Assembly (NCBI RefSeq): GCF_049898325.1
Contig: NZ_JAFCXL010000012.1
Coordinates: forward strand, 112,847 to 176,846
Source of the DNA: JAFCUW01 sp049898325
GTDB taxonomy: Bacteria > Pseudomonadota > Gammaproteobacteria > Burkholderiales > Burkholderiaceae_D
Direction of reading: 5' to 3'
Length of the DNA: 64,000 bases
Positions 19,134 to 27,608 of the stretch are shown here, piece after piece. Each line of letters opens with the position of its first letter. Within the stretch, counting starts at the first letter, position 1. Made by a program: the position numbers and the translations under genes. The notes under the pieces were generated by a model. That model searched no databases, had not been told where the DNA came from, and saw nothing but the letters and a program-made list of their open reading frames with translations.

Positions 19134-20336
19134 CTAAGGTTGGGTGGACAAGCGCGGCTGGCGCAGCTTGCTGTGGCACAGGCCGTCATACAGATCGAGG
19201 TACTGGTCGAGCATCGCGTCCATGCTGTACTGCTGTTCGATGCGGCGGCGTGCCGCCTCGCCGTGGGTGCGCGCCAGCGCCGGATCCTGCGCGTAGCGGC
19301 CCAGCGCCTGCGCCAGCGCGGCGCCGTCGCGCGGATCGACCAGGCTGCCGTGCACGCCGTCGTCGATCACTTCCGGAATGCCGCCCACCCTGGCCGCCAC
19401 CACCGGCAGCGCGCAGGCCATCGCTTCGAGCAGCGACACGGGGGTGCCTTCGGCCAGCGACGGCAAGGTAAAGATCGTGAAACCGTGCAGCAGGGCGGCG
19501 ATGTCGGCGCGCGCGCCGGGCAGCCACACCACCGCCTCCAGACCGGCCGCGTGGACCTGGGCGCGCAAGGGCGCGAACAGGGGACCGTCGCCGATGATCG
19601 ACAGGCGCAGGCGCGGCGCCAGGTCCGGCCGGCTGGCGCGCAGCAGGGCGAAGGCCTCGACCAGTCCACGGTGGTTCTTGACGTCCTGGATGCGCGCGAC
19701 GGTGCCGATGACGATGTCGTCGGCCTGCCACGGCGACGCCGGCACATCGCTGGCGTTGCCGGCGGCGCCGCTGAAGCGGGCCGTGTCGACGCCATTCTTG
19801 ATCATCCGCGTGCGCGCGGGGGCGATCCGTACCACCTCGCCCAGCCAGCGCTGCAGATCGTCCGAGACGGCGATAAAACAGTCGACCACGGGCGCGAGCC
19901 AGCGGCGCAAGGCGTTGTGCTTGACGTTCAGGCCGTGCGGATCGCTGGCGTCGCGGCCGTGCTCGGCGTGAACGCGGATCGGCACGCCCGCCAGCGCCGC
20001 CGTCAGGTTGTATTCGAAGGCGGCCAGGTTATAGGTGTGCAAGATGGTCGGGCGCAGCCGGCGCAGCACCCGCCACAGTTGCGCGTGGGTGCGCAAGCTG
20101 TTGCCGGGCGGCTTGTGCAAGGCGATCAGTTCAACATCGGGATGGCTGATGCGCTGGGCAAACGCCGAGTAATCGGTCAGGCACACCAGCGCGTGCCGGT
20201 AGCGGGCCGCCGGCATGCGGTTGATGCATTCGACCACCAGCGTTTCCAGCCCGCCCACATTGAACGCATAGGTCAGGTGCACGATCAGCGGGCGCTGGTC
20301 GTCCTGCCCGTGCGCCGGGCGCGCGCTAGCGGGCAT
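19134..20336 (-). CDS. XrtA system family 4 glycosyltransferase (Stp2 type)
   Basis: 400 aa from ATG 20336, which overlaps the EpsI stop (ATGCCCGCTAG). Homology starts at VHLTYAFNVGGLE, typical of the PEP-CTERM/XrtA-associated sugar transferase TIGR03088. Other GT-B landmarks are HTYNLAAFEYN, HAEHGRD, IKNGVDTARF and the donor loop PSLAEGTPVSLLEAMACA. It acts in the cytoplasm on lipid-linked EPS intermediates. The open frame upstream of 20336 lies inside epsI and is not coding. Confidence 0.88.
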   Translation of the reverse strand: MPASARPAHGQDDQRPLIVHLTYAFNVGGLETLVVECINRMPAARYRHALVCLTDYSAFAQRISHPDVELIALHKPPGNSLRTHAQLWRVLRRLRPTILHTYNLAAFEYNLTAALAGVPIRVHAEHGRDASDPHGLNVKHNALRRWLAPVVDCFIAVSDDLQRWLGEVVRIAPARTRMIKNGVDTARFSGAAGNASDVPASPWQADDIVIGTVARIQDVKNHRGLVEAFALLRASRPDLAPRLRLSIIGDGPLFAPLRAQVHAAGLEAVVWLPGARADIAALLHGFTIFTLPSLAEGTPVSLLEAMACALPVVAARVGGIPEVIDDGVHGSLVDPRDGAALAQALGRYAQDPALARTHGEAARRRIEQQYSMDAMLDQYLDLYDGLCHSKLRQPRLSTQP

Positions 20337-20955
20337 TGGCCGCCTCGATGGCGCCGTCGATGGCGCGGCCGTTGGCGGCCAGGTAAGCCTGCAAGGCCGC
20401 ACGGGCGCGCTCGGGCTGGTTGTCGGTGTAGGGCGCGGCGAGCACGATGGCGGCGGCGCCGTCGCCGTGCAGCAGCAGCTTGGCACGCGCCTGCAACAGC
20501 TTGCCCTTGATCGAACTGGCGGTGCGCTGACCGTCGATCCAGTACCACTGCCACACCAGGAAGCTGCCGCCCGGACCGGACATGCGCGTCTCGCGCAGCG
20601 TCAGCGGGGTACCGGCCAGGGTTTCGCTGCGCATGCTTGCGCCCACCGCATGAAACACGTCTTCCTCCTGGGCCAGTACATTGCTCGAGCTGATGAGCAG
20701 CTTGCCCGCTTGCTGGTTGCGGTAGAACAGCACGTGCAGCGCCACCGGCACGCCGCCATCGGCGGCGCGGGTGACCGAGCGCAATGCGGCGTCGGCCTTC
20801 ATGAAGGCGGGCTGCCAGTCATTGAACGGGGCAAGCGCAGGCGCGTTGACGGCGATCGGCGTGAGCAGCACCGGGTTAGCGCGGTGATTGGCCTGGTCGA
20901 ACCAGTGCGACAGGGCCGGCCACAGGGCGGTCACGAGCAGCACGGCGGCCGCCAC
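20326..20955 (-). CDS. epsI: EpsI-family protein, possibly the C-terminal half of a split exosortase
   Basis: 209 aa from GTG 20955. One N-terminal membrane segment (AAAVLLVTALWPAL) precedes an EpsI domain (about 60-200) with FNDWQP, HVLFYRNQQAGKLL and WQWYWIDGQRT. EpsI proteins accompany exosortases and are needed for EPS production; the biochemistry is unclear. Reading upstream in the same frame gives a basic stretch (GRRRRLLPV) before the membrane segment. One added base in the G run complementary to 20977-20980 would join it to the exosortase frame, so this may be a fused xrtA-epsI gene broken by a single-base change. Confidence 0.8.
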   Translation of the reverse strand: MAAAVLLVTALWPALSHWFDQANHRANPVLLTPIAVNAPALAPFNDWQPAFMKADAALRSVTRAADGGVPVALHVLFYRNQQAGKLLISSSNVLAQEEDVFHAVGASMRSETLAGTPLTLRETRMSGPGGSFLVWQWYWIDGQRTASSIKGKLLQARAKLLLHGDGAAAIVLAAPYTDNQPERARAALQAYLAANGRAIDGAIEAANAR

Positions 20956-21851
20956 CGGCAGCAGGCGCCGGCGGCGCCCCGTTCGACGGGGACCGGTGCG
21001 ACGGCCTCGTCTTCGCGCCAGCGGTTGCCGATCCAGAACATGATGAACATCACCAGGCCGAAAAACAGCCAGCCGTAGACCAGGTGGTCGACGCCGGTGG
21101 CCAGTTCCATGCCGCTCAGGTGGCCGATCATGACGATCATGTAGGCGCGCAAGCCGTTGGCAATGATCGGCACGATGATCGCCAGCGCGATGCAGATCAG
21201 CCGCTTGCGGGTCGAGCTGTAGGTGAGGTAGGCGTACAGGCAGCCGATGGTGACGGAGGAAATCAGGTAGCGCACGCCGCTGCAGGCGGTGACGACCGAC
21301 CAGCTGCCGGTGGGAATTTCAAAGCGGGTGCCGTTGCGCAGCAGGGGAATGCCGGTCAGGCGGATGGCGGCCACGGTGAAGTCGGCCGTGAAATTGATCA
21401 GGGGATCGATGAACACGTCGCCGAACGGCACCGCGAACAGCAGGAACAGCAGGGGGAAGGTGAACGAGCGGGCCAGGCGCACGCCGAACAGGGCCAGCGC
21501 GGCGACGGGGAACATCATCACGAAGGCATACTGGGCCACCACCTGCACGTCGGCCTGGCGCGCCGCCAGCCAGCCGGCGCCCAGCAGGGCCAGGCCGGCG
21601 ACGGCGGGCCAGCACGGGGTGGGCGGATAGGCAAAGAAATTGCCGCGGCGGCGCCAGATCAGCCAAATGCTGATGGGCAAGATGATATAGCCGTGGGTAA
21701 AGGTGTCGGAGCTGTTCCAGATCGACACGATCGACTGCGCCGTCGTCGCATACAAGGCAAACAGGGCCAGCAGCGGCACCAGCAAGGGCAGCATGAAGGA
21801 CCACGATTGCGGCTGGAAGGTGCGCGGCGCTGGGACTGTCGTGTTTAACAT
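20931..21851 (-). CDS. xrtA: Exosortase A (XrtA/EpsH)
   Basis: 306 aa polytopic inner-membrane transpeptidase-like protein that processes PEP-CTERM sorting signals. The catalytic triad is visible: Cys190 in TACSGVRY, Arg235 in NGLRAY and His256 in VDHLVYGW. About eight membrane segments span 20-275. The start (ATG 21851) overlaps the upstream stop by 7 bases. The last 15 residues (from GAAGACC) are Cys/Pro/Arg-rich and look out of frame, whereas the +1-shifted frame continues sensibly into EpsI. The likely substrates include the PEP-CTERM protein at 35759. Confidence 0.92.
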   Translation of the reverse strand: MLNTTVPAPRTFQPQSWSFMLPLLVPLLALFALYATTAQSIVSIWNSSDTFTHGYIILPISIWLIWRRRGNFFAYPPTPCWPAVAGLALLGAGWLAARQADVQVVAQYAFVMMFPVAALALFGVRLARSFTFPLLFLLFAVPFGDVFIDPLINFTADFTVAAIRLTGIPLLRNGTRFEIPTGSWSVVTACSGVRYLISSVTIGCLYAYLTYSSTRKRLICIALAIIVPIIANGLRAYMIVMIGHLSGMELATGVDHLVYGWLFFGLVMFIMFWIGNRWREDEAVAPVPVERGAAGACCRWRPPCCS

Positions 21852-23041
21852 TCAATTCTTTCTTCGAGTCGGGCCAGATTGCCGGACCAGCTATAACGTT
21901 GTTCGACGCGCGCGCGCGCGGCCGCGCCGATCGCCGCGCGGTGCGCGTCGTCGTTGAGCAGGCTGGCGATGCTGTCGACAAACGCGGCCGCACCCTCGGC
22001 CAGGATCACTTCACCGCCGGCGACGGCGTCGATGCCTTCGAGCGCTTCGCGCGAGGCCACCACGGGGGTGGCCATCGACATCGCTTCGAGCACCTTGTTC
22101 TGGATACCGCGGGCGATGCGCAGGGGCGCCACCGCGACCTGGGCAAAGGCGATGAACGGGCGCACGTCGGGCACGGTGCCGGTGACGCTCACGCCCTCGT
22201 GCCTGGCCAGTGCCTGCACGGCGGCGCTGGGACGGGCGCCGACGATATAAAACAGCAGGCCGGGCACGCGCTGGCGCAGCGCCGGCAGCACCTCGGTGAC
22301 AAACCAGCTGACGGCGTCGACGTTGGGCCAGTAATCCATCGCCCCCGTAAACACCACCACCTGTTCGCCCGCCGCATACGGCGTGAGCATGGCGGGGCTG
22401 GCGGAAAAATAGTCGGTGTCGACGCCGTTGTTGAAAAAGTCGATCTTGTGCCCGCTTTCGGGCGCCAGCTGGCGAAACAGGTCCGCTTCCGGCTGCGAGA
22501 CGAACAGCGCGGCGTAGGTGTCACGGGCGACTTTTCTCTCGTAAGCGAGCAGCTGGCGCGCTTCATGGGCGTACAGCGCGCTCATGGGCCAGGATTTTTG
22601 TTCGGCATACTGGGCCCACTTGGCCGAGTCGACGTCGCAGAAATCGACCACCCGGCGCGCGTGCGGGAACGGTTCGGCGTATTGCGCCATGGCCGAAGAA
22701 AACACCACGATGCGCTCGATACGGTGGCTGCGCACGGCGGCGGCGGTCCACTGGCGCAGGGCGGCGTCGCGGTAGTAGTCGAGCGACAGGGAACGGTCGG
22801 CGAACAGCGCGCCCAGGCTGCGCAGGCGCGCCAGCTTCGGGTTGAGCGGGCTGAAGTGGCTGCTGGCGCACAGGGCCTGCACGCGCGGCACGTGCTGCCA
22901 GTCGTCGGTATCGTCGACGAACGTGGCCAGGTGGACCCGGTAGTGCTGGGCCAGGTGCTTGAGCAGGTGGTAGGAGCGGATCTTGTCGCCCTTATTCGGC
23001 GGATAGGGAATCCGGTGGATGAGGAGCAATAAGTCTTCCAC
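21845..23041 (-). CDS. XrtA system family 4 glycosyltransferase (Stp1 type)
   Basis: 398 aa, GTG start at 23041, three bases after the FemAB stop. The N-terminus LLLIHRIPYPPNKGDKIRSY is the hallmark of the PEP-CTERM/EpsH1-associated sugar transferase TIGR03087. Further GT-B motifs are VVDFCDVDSAKW, FNNGVDTDYF, VFTGAMDYWPNVDAV and the donor loop IARGIQNKVLEAMSM. It is immediately upstream of xrtA and overlaps it. Role: sugar transfer in EPS repeat assembly. Confidence 0.9.
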   Translation of the reverse strand: MEDLLLLIHRIPYPPNKGDKIRSYHLLKHLAQHYRVHLATFVDDTDDWQHVPRVQALCASSHFSPLNPKLARLRSLGALFADRSLSLDYYRDAALRQWTAAAVRSHRIERIVVFSSAMAQYAEPFPHARRVVDFCDVDSAKWAQYAEQKSWPMSALYAHEARQLLAYERKVARDTYAALFVSQPEADLFRQLAPESGHKIDFFNNGVDTDYFSASPAMLTPYAAGEQVVVFTGAMDYWPNVDAVSWFVTEVLPALRQRVPGLLFYIVGARPSAAVQALARHEGVSVTGTVPDVRPFIAFAQVAVAPLRIARGIQNKVLEAMSMATPVVASREALEGIDAVAGGEVILAEGAAAFVDSIASLLNDDAHRAAIGAAARARVEQRYSWSGNLARLEERIEC

Positions 23042-23044
23042 CGC

Positions 23045-24127
23045 TCAGCCCAGATTGCGCACGATATGCGGGCCGATCAGGTTGGCCAGCGGCAGCGGCA
23101 GCTTTTTCCACATCTTGATGAACAGTGCATATTTCGGATTGAGCGGATTGTTGTCCGGCAGGGCCGTCGCGTTGATCAGCTTGTATTCGTAGGGCAAGTG
23201 CTGGGCCGTGAAACCCCAGTTCTTTTTAAAATCATAGGCGCCCGTGCCCAGTTTGCTGCGGCCGAAGTCGAACAGGCGCGCGCCCCGGGCGGCGGCGGCC
23301 TGCATCAGGTTCCAGTACATGAAATCGTTGCCGGCGACATCGCGCGCGAGTGGCATGCCGCCGCCGTAATAGGGCACCACTTCATCGCGCCAGTAAAAGC
23401 TAAGCACGGCGGCGACCAGCGCGCCGTTCTGGGTGATCACGCGCACTTCGCATTCCTGGCCGAATTCCTGCTGCAGCATGGCGAAATATTTTTTCGGGAA
23501 CACGGGGGTGCCCAGCCGGTGCACGCTCGAGGCATACGCTTCGAACATCCGGTCGACGTTGTCGTCGACTTCGCCGATCAGGCCCAGCTTGATGCCCTTG
23601 CGGACCATCGCGCGCTGCTTGCGGGGGATGGCGTTGAGGTTTTCCTCGTCGTCGCCCGAGATCGCCTTGCGGAACGTGACGTACAGCTCCTTGGTGTGCC
23701 AGGCGGCGTCGCCCGGGTGGGCCGCCACCATGTTGCGGTATTCGAGGTGGCCCACGCCCAGTGTGCGCGCCAGTTGTTGGGCGGCGCCGTCGAGCAGGGG
23801 ACGGGCGGCATCGACCGTGGCGGCCACCCCGCCGTAGACGCAAAACTGCATGGCGCCCAGCGCGTGGCCGAACAGCCGGCTCTTGATTTCCGCCAGCGGC
23901 AAGACGCCGACGATCTGGCCGGCCTGTTCCACGTAATAAAACCAGGTCTTGAGATTGAACGACTGTTCAATCACGCGCTGCCAGCCCGACAGGTGGAAGA
24001 ACGTGGCCTCGGGGCAGGCCCGCACGAACGCATCCCAGCGGGCGCGGTCGGCCGGCTGCATCAGCTTGACGGTGAGGGGGGCGTCGGCGCTGGCGGCCAT
24101 GACGGGGAGGTCGACAAGCACGCTCAT
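23045..24127 (-). CDS. FemAB family XrtA/PEP-CTERM-associated protein
   Basis: 360 aa from ATG 24127, overlapping the deacetylase stop as ATGA. Two GNAT-like domains as in FemAB peptidyltransferases: FFHLSGWQRVIEQSF and FYYVEQAGQIVGVLPL in the first, ISGDDEENLNAIPRKQRAMV linking, then EVVPYYGGGMPLARD and FDFGRSKLGTGAYDFKKNWG in the second. It matches the pepcterm_femAB type (TIGR03019). FemAB relatives add amino acids to peptidoglycan precursors; here an aminoacyl or acyl transfer to EPS or lipid carrier is inferred. The long open frame continuing upstream to 25234 overlaps two real genes and is not part of it. Confidence 0.9.
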   Translation of the reverse strand: MSVLVDLPVMAASADAPLTVKLMQPADRARWDAFVRACPEATFFHLSGWQRVIEQSFNLKTWFYYVEQAGQIVGVLPLAEIKSRLFGHALGAMQFCVYGGVAATVDAARPLLDGAAQQLARTLGVGHLEYRNMVAAHPGDAAWHTKELYVTFRKAISGDDEENLNAIPRKQRAMVRKGIKLGLIGEVDDNVDRMFEAYASSVHRLGTPVFPKKYFAMLQQEFGQECEVRVITQNGALVAAVLSFYWRDEVVPYYGGGMPLARDVAGNDFMYWNLMQAAAARGARLFDFGRSKLGTGAYDFKKNWGFTAQHLPYEYKLINATALPDNNPLNPKYALFIKMWKKLPLPLANLIGPHIVRNLG

Positions 24128-25002
24128 CGCGCGCCCAGAAAAATACGGTCCATGCGGTCCCATGCAAAATCCTCGGTCAGGCGGGCGATGCGGCCCTCCA
24201 TGCGCTCGAGGTTGACGTAATGACGAAAGCGGCTCTTGGCGCCCACCCCTTGCGGACGGGGCTGCCCCGGGTCGATTTCCCACGGGTGAAAATAAAAAAT
24301 CGCCGGCTGGCGGTCGTCGCGGTTGACCTTGTTCATCATCCAGCGCGACACGGCGTAGGGCAGCAGGCGGAAATAGCCGCCGCCGCCGGCGGGCAGATTT
24401 TTTTGCAGCATGCGCACGGTGGTGATGGGAATTTCCAGCAGGCCGTCCGGGCCGTTCGGATAAAACGCGAAACGGGGGGCGTCGGGCATGCCGTAGTGGT
24501 CGTGGGCGATGGGGTAGATCGACGAGCTGTAGCGGTAACCGGCTTCCTTGAGGGCGTCCAGCGCCCACAGGTTGTCCTTGCCGATGGAAAAGCTGGGGGC
24601 ACGGTAGCCGATCACCTGCTGGCCGCCGATGTCTTCGAGCAGCTGTTTGCTGCGGATGATGTCGTCGTCGAATTCGGCGCGGCTCTGGTCGGAGGCGCGC
24701 AGGTGGGCATAGCCGTGGCTGGCCAGCTCGTGGCCGCCGGCGACGATGCGCCGGACCATGTCCGGGTAGCGCTCGGCGATCCAGCCCAGGGTGAAGAAGG
24801 TGGCATGCACGCCGCCCGTGGCCAGTACGGCGAGGATGCGCTCGATGTTCGCTTCGACCCGGCACTCGCGCGCCGGCCAGCTGGCGCGGTCGATATAGGG
24901 GGCGAAGGCGGAGACCTGGAAATAATCTTCGACGTCGATCGTCATCGCATTCTTGATGACGGCGCCCGGGACGGCCGGCTGGGGCAGGGGATGCATGTTC
25001 AT
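24124..25002 (-). CDS. XrtA system polysaccharide deacetylase
   Basis: 292 aa NodB-fold carbohydrate esterase 4 enzyme of the pepcterm_polyde type (TIGR03006). Motif 1 is TIDVEDYFQVSAF with metal/catalytic Asp pair (VED), motif 2 is HELASHGYAH, motif 3 is GYRAPSFSI, and FYFHPWEIDP is near the C-terminus. It removes N-acetyl groups from an amino sugar of the EPS. There is no obvious signal peptide, so it probably works on cytoplasmic or membrane intermediates. It overlaps its neighbours on both sides by 4 bases, a tight operon. Confidence 0.92.
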   Translation of the reverse strand: MNMHPLPQPAVPGAVIKNAMTIDVEDYFQVSAFAPYIDRASWPARECRVEANIERILAVLATGGVHATFFTLGWIAERYPDMVRRIVAGGHELASHGYAHLRASDQSRAEFDDDIIRSKQLLEDIGGQQVIGYRAPSFSIGKDNLWALDALKEAGYRYSSSIYPIAHDHYGMPDAPRFAFYPNGPDGLLEIPITTVRMLQKNLPAGGGGYFRLLPYAVSRWMMNKVNRDDRQPAIFYFHPWEIDPGQPRPQGVGAKSRFRHYVNLERMEGRIARLTEDFAWDRMDRIFLGAR

Positions 25003-26006
25003 TTGTTGTGGTCGGTGGAGGACACCGTGCTGTTGGGGGTGGCGACGATCTTCTTGAGGATCGACAGGACCGAGACGATCGACTTTTCCAGCCGCACCAT
25101 GCGCTCGTCCATCTGGCCCGACGAGCCCACCGGCTCGGCCGCCATCGGCTCGGCCACCTCGGCGCGGGCCGCTTCGGCCGCGCCCGGCGGCAGTTGAAAT
25201 TCATCATCGATGTCGGCGATGACTTCGGCCACATGCTCGCCCGTGAAGGCGTGCAGTTCTTCCAGGTAGCCCATCAGCAAAATGCGGTCGCACAGGGTGT
25301 TGACCTTGCGCGGGATGCCGCCCGTGTAAGCGTAGATGGCGGCGTAGGCTTCCGGCGCGAACGACGGGTCGCCGTTCCAGCCGACGGTGCGCAGGCGGTG
25401 CTCGATATAGGCTTCGGTTTCGGGCGCGTCCATCGGTCCCAGGTGGTAGCTGGCGATGACGCGCTGGCGCAGCTGGAGCATGCTGGCGCTGTGCAGGGTC
25501 GAGCGGAACTCCGGCTGGCCCAGCAGGGACGTTTGCAGCAGCGACTTGTCGTCCGTCTGGAAGTTCGACAGCATGCGCAGCTCTTCGACGGTGCGCGGGG
25601 TCAGATTCTGCGCTTCATCGACGATCAACAGGGGACGCTTGCCGGCGCGGTCGGCCTCGCGCAGGAATGCTTCCAGGCGCGTGAGCAGGTCCGGCTTGCT
25701 GGCGTTTTCGTACGGCAAGCCGAACGCGGCGGCGACCATGCGCAAGGTGTCGTCCGCGTCCAAGCTGGTGTTGACGATGTTGGCGGCGATGATCTGCTCG
25801 GACGGCATGTTGTTGAGCAGATTGCGCACCAGCGTGGTCTTGCCGGCGCCCACCTCGCCCGTAATGACAATAAACCCTTCGCCCTGCGACAGGCCGTAGT
25901 CGAGGTAGGCCATGGCGCGCTTGTGGCCCTTGCTGCCGTAAAAGAAATGGGGGTCGGGGCGCAGGCGGAATGGTTTGGCCGACAGGCCATAATAGGTTTC
26001 ATACAT
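24999..26006 (-). CDS. XrtA system-associated AAA ATPase
   Basis: 335 aa ExeA/GspA-like AAA ATPase of the pepcterm_ATPase type (TIGR03015). It starts MYETYYGLSAKPFRLRPDP. The Walker A GEVGAGKTT is at 50-58, Walker B LLIVDEAQNL at about 124-133, and sensor/lid LRQRVIASYHLGPM near 180. The C-terminus is a short hydrophilic region with a possible coiled coil (DERMVRLEKSIVSVLSILKK). It probably powers or regulates assembly of the envelope-spanning export machinery. The role within XrtA loci is not established. Confidence 0.9.
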   Translation of the reverse strand: MYETYYGLSAKPFRLRPDPHFFYGSKGHKRAMAYLDYGLSQGEGFIVITGEVGAGKTTLVRNLLNNMPSEQIIAANIVNTSLDADDTLRMVAAAFGLPYENASKPDLLTRLEAFLREADRAGKRPLLIVDEAQNLTPRTVEELRMLSNFQTDDKSLLQTSLLGQPEFRSTLHSASMLQLRQRVIASYHLGPMDAPETEAYIEHRLRTVGWNGDPSFAPEAYAAIYAYTGGIPRKVNTLCDRILLMGYLEELHAFTGEHVAEVIADIDDEFQLPPGAAEAARAEVAEPMAAEPVGSSGQMDERMVRLEKSIVSVLSILKKIVATPNSTVSSTDHNK

Positions 26007-26036
26007 CGCGGGCTCGATTCTGCGTGGTGTCTGCGG

Positions 26037-27608
26037 TTATAACTGGTAATTGAGCGAGGCGCTGACCGCGTTCTCGCGGTAGCCACGGCCGCGCGCATCG
26101 AAGCTGTCGCCCTGGTTGCGGCGCACTTCCAGGTTGCCGGTCAGCTTGCGGGCGAACTGGCGGGTCACGACAAAATTGACGTTGGTCTGGTTTTGCCGGA
26201 TACCGGTGGCAACCGAGAGCGCGCGCGACTTCGACGTGGCCAGGGTTGCCGAGGTGCGGGGGGAGAAGCGGTAGTTCAGGGCCAGGCTGGCGCTGAGCTG
26301 GCGGGTGTTCTCGTTGAGGCCGCCCACGACCGTATCGGTCGCCAGCGCCTGGTCGACCCCGGCCGGTGACAGCGCCGTGCGGCGGGTGTTGCTCAGCGAG
26401 GCGATCAGCGAGCTGCGCGTGCCGTTGAGCACCACGGAACCCTGGAATTGCTTTTGCAGCAGCAGGCGGTTGCTGAAGTAATTGACGTCATTGGCCACCG
26501 AGGTGGGCAGGCCCTGCGCGACGATATAGGCGTTGATGGCCTGGCGGCGCTCGACCGGATCAGGGAAGGCGGCGGCAAAGCTGGCGTCGAGCAAGGCGGC
26601 AGTGTCGATCGAACCGGGGCGCAAAAACTGCGCACGCGCGGTGGTGATCTCGTCGCGGTAGCTGGCGTTCCAGATGGTCCTGCGGCTGCGCGCAGTGGCG
26701 GCCAGTGAATAGGTCTTGCCGAAATAGCGGCGGCCGATGCTGGCGTCGATGCTGGTGCGCTGTGACGGCGTCCAGGTAAAGCCGCCGGCAAAGCTCTTGC
26801 CGCCGCTGGTGCCGCCCAGGCCCTCGTAGGTGTAGCGGTCGTAGCCACCGTTGGCGTACACGCTCAGCGAACTCTTGATGCGGTAGCGCACGGTGGCGCT
26901 GGCATTGTCGTTGTCGGACTGGCCCGCCAGCGGGTCGCCGATGCTCTGGTGCGACGCTTGCAGGTCCCACCCCACCGTGTGGAAGGCGGGGCCGCTGGCC
27001 AGGTTCAGGTTGACCGCATCGCCGGTGCTGTTGGCCAGCAGGCCACGGCTCGATTTGACGGAATCTCGGGTGTAGCGCAACTGGCCGGTGGCGCTGTTGC
27101 CGAACCGGTGGACCAGGTAGGGGCTGATGCGGTAGGTGGTGACGTCGTCGCGGTTGGCGTTGTTGTACGCGCTTTGATTTTGCTGGCCGAACGCCGAGAC
27201 GCTCTGGCGCGAACGGCTGGCGGCGCCGTCGACGTAGAGCAGGTCTTCGATGAGGTCGGCCTTGCCGCCGGAGGCCAGTTGCAGGCTCGTCGAGCTGGTA
27301 TTGGCGGGCTGGCTGCCCGAATAGGCGTACAGGTGCGCGCCCAGGTTGGCGAACAGTTTGACCCGCGGGCCGTTGATGACCATATTGAGCGAGGGCGACA
27401 GATCGGTGATGAGCTGGCTGTCCGGATTGTCCGCGCTGAGCTGCACGTTGTCCGTGTAGGTTTCGCGCACGCTCACGGCCGGTCGTAGCTGCACTTCGGC
27501 CACGGCCGGTGCCGACAGCACCATGCCAAGCAGCGCCAGCGGTGCGACCAGCTGGATGGCGGGCAAGCGCACCATTGGCGCGCGTCGCTTAGCCATAGTG
27601 ATAGTCAT
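26037..27608 (-). CDS. PEP-CTERM system-associated outer-membrane beta-barrel protein
   Basis: 523 aa. A signal peptide (hydrophobic VAPLALLGMVLSAPAVA) ends near residue 37. It is followed by VSVRETYTDNVQL, the opening of TIGR03016-type proteins, then alternating beta strands and a terminal aromatic-ending strand NAVSASLNYQL typical of an outer-membrane barrel. It is a candidate outer-membrane secretin-like or porin partner for EPS export. ATG 27608 lies within the tyrosine-kinase stop region; ATG 27596 (ATGGCTAA overlap) is equally possible. Confidence 0.88.
   Translation of the reverse strand: MTITMAKRRAPMVRLPAIQLVAPLALLGMVLSAPAVAEVQLRPAVSVRETYTDNVQLSADNPDSQLITDLSPSLNMVINGPRVKLFANLGAHLYAYSGSQPANTSSTSLQLASGGKADLIEDLLYVDGAASRSRQSVSAFGQQNQSAYNNANRDDVTTYRISPYLVHRFGNSATGQLRYTRDSVKSSRGLLANSTGDAVNLNLASGPAFHTVGWDLQASHQSIGDPLAGQSDNDNASATVRYRIKSSLSVYANGGYDRYTYEGLGGTSGGKSFAGGFTWTPSQRTSIDASIGRRYFGKTYSLAATARSRRTIWNASYRDEITTARAQFLRPGSIDTAALLDASFAAAFPDPVERRQAINAYIVAQGLPTSVANDVNYFSNRLLLQKQFQGSVVLNGTRSSLIASLSNTRRTALSPAGVDQALATDTVVGGLNENTRQLSASLALNYRFSPRTSATLATSKSRALSVATGIRQNQTNVNFVVTRQFARKLTGNLEVRRNQGDSFDARGRGYRENAVSASLNYQL

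Noticed and set aside
24128..25234. N-terminal extension of the FemAB frame
   Set aside because: It overlaps the deacetylase and ATPase genes, is Arg/Pro/Ser-rich, and ATG 24127 gives the usual family length.
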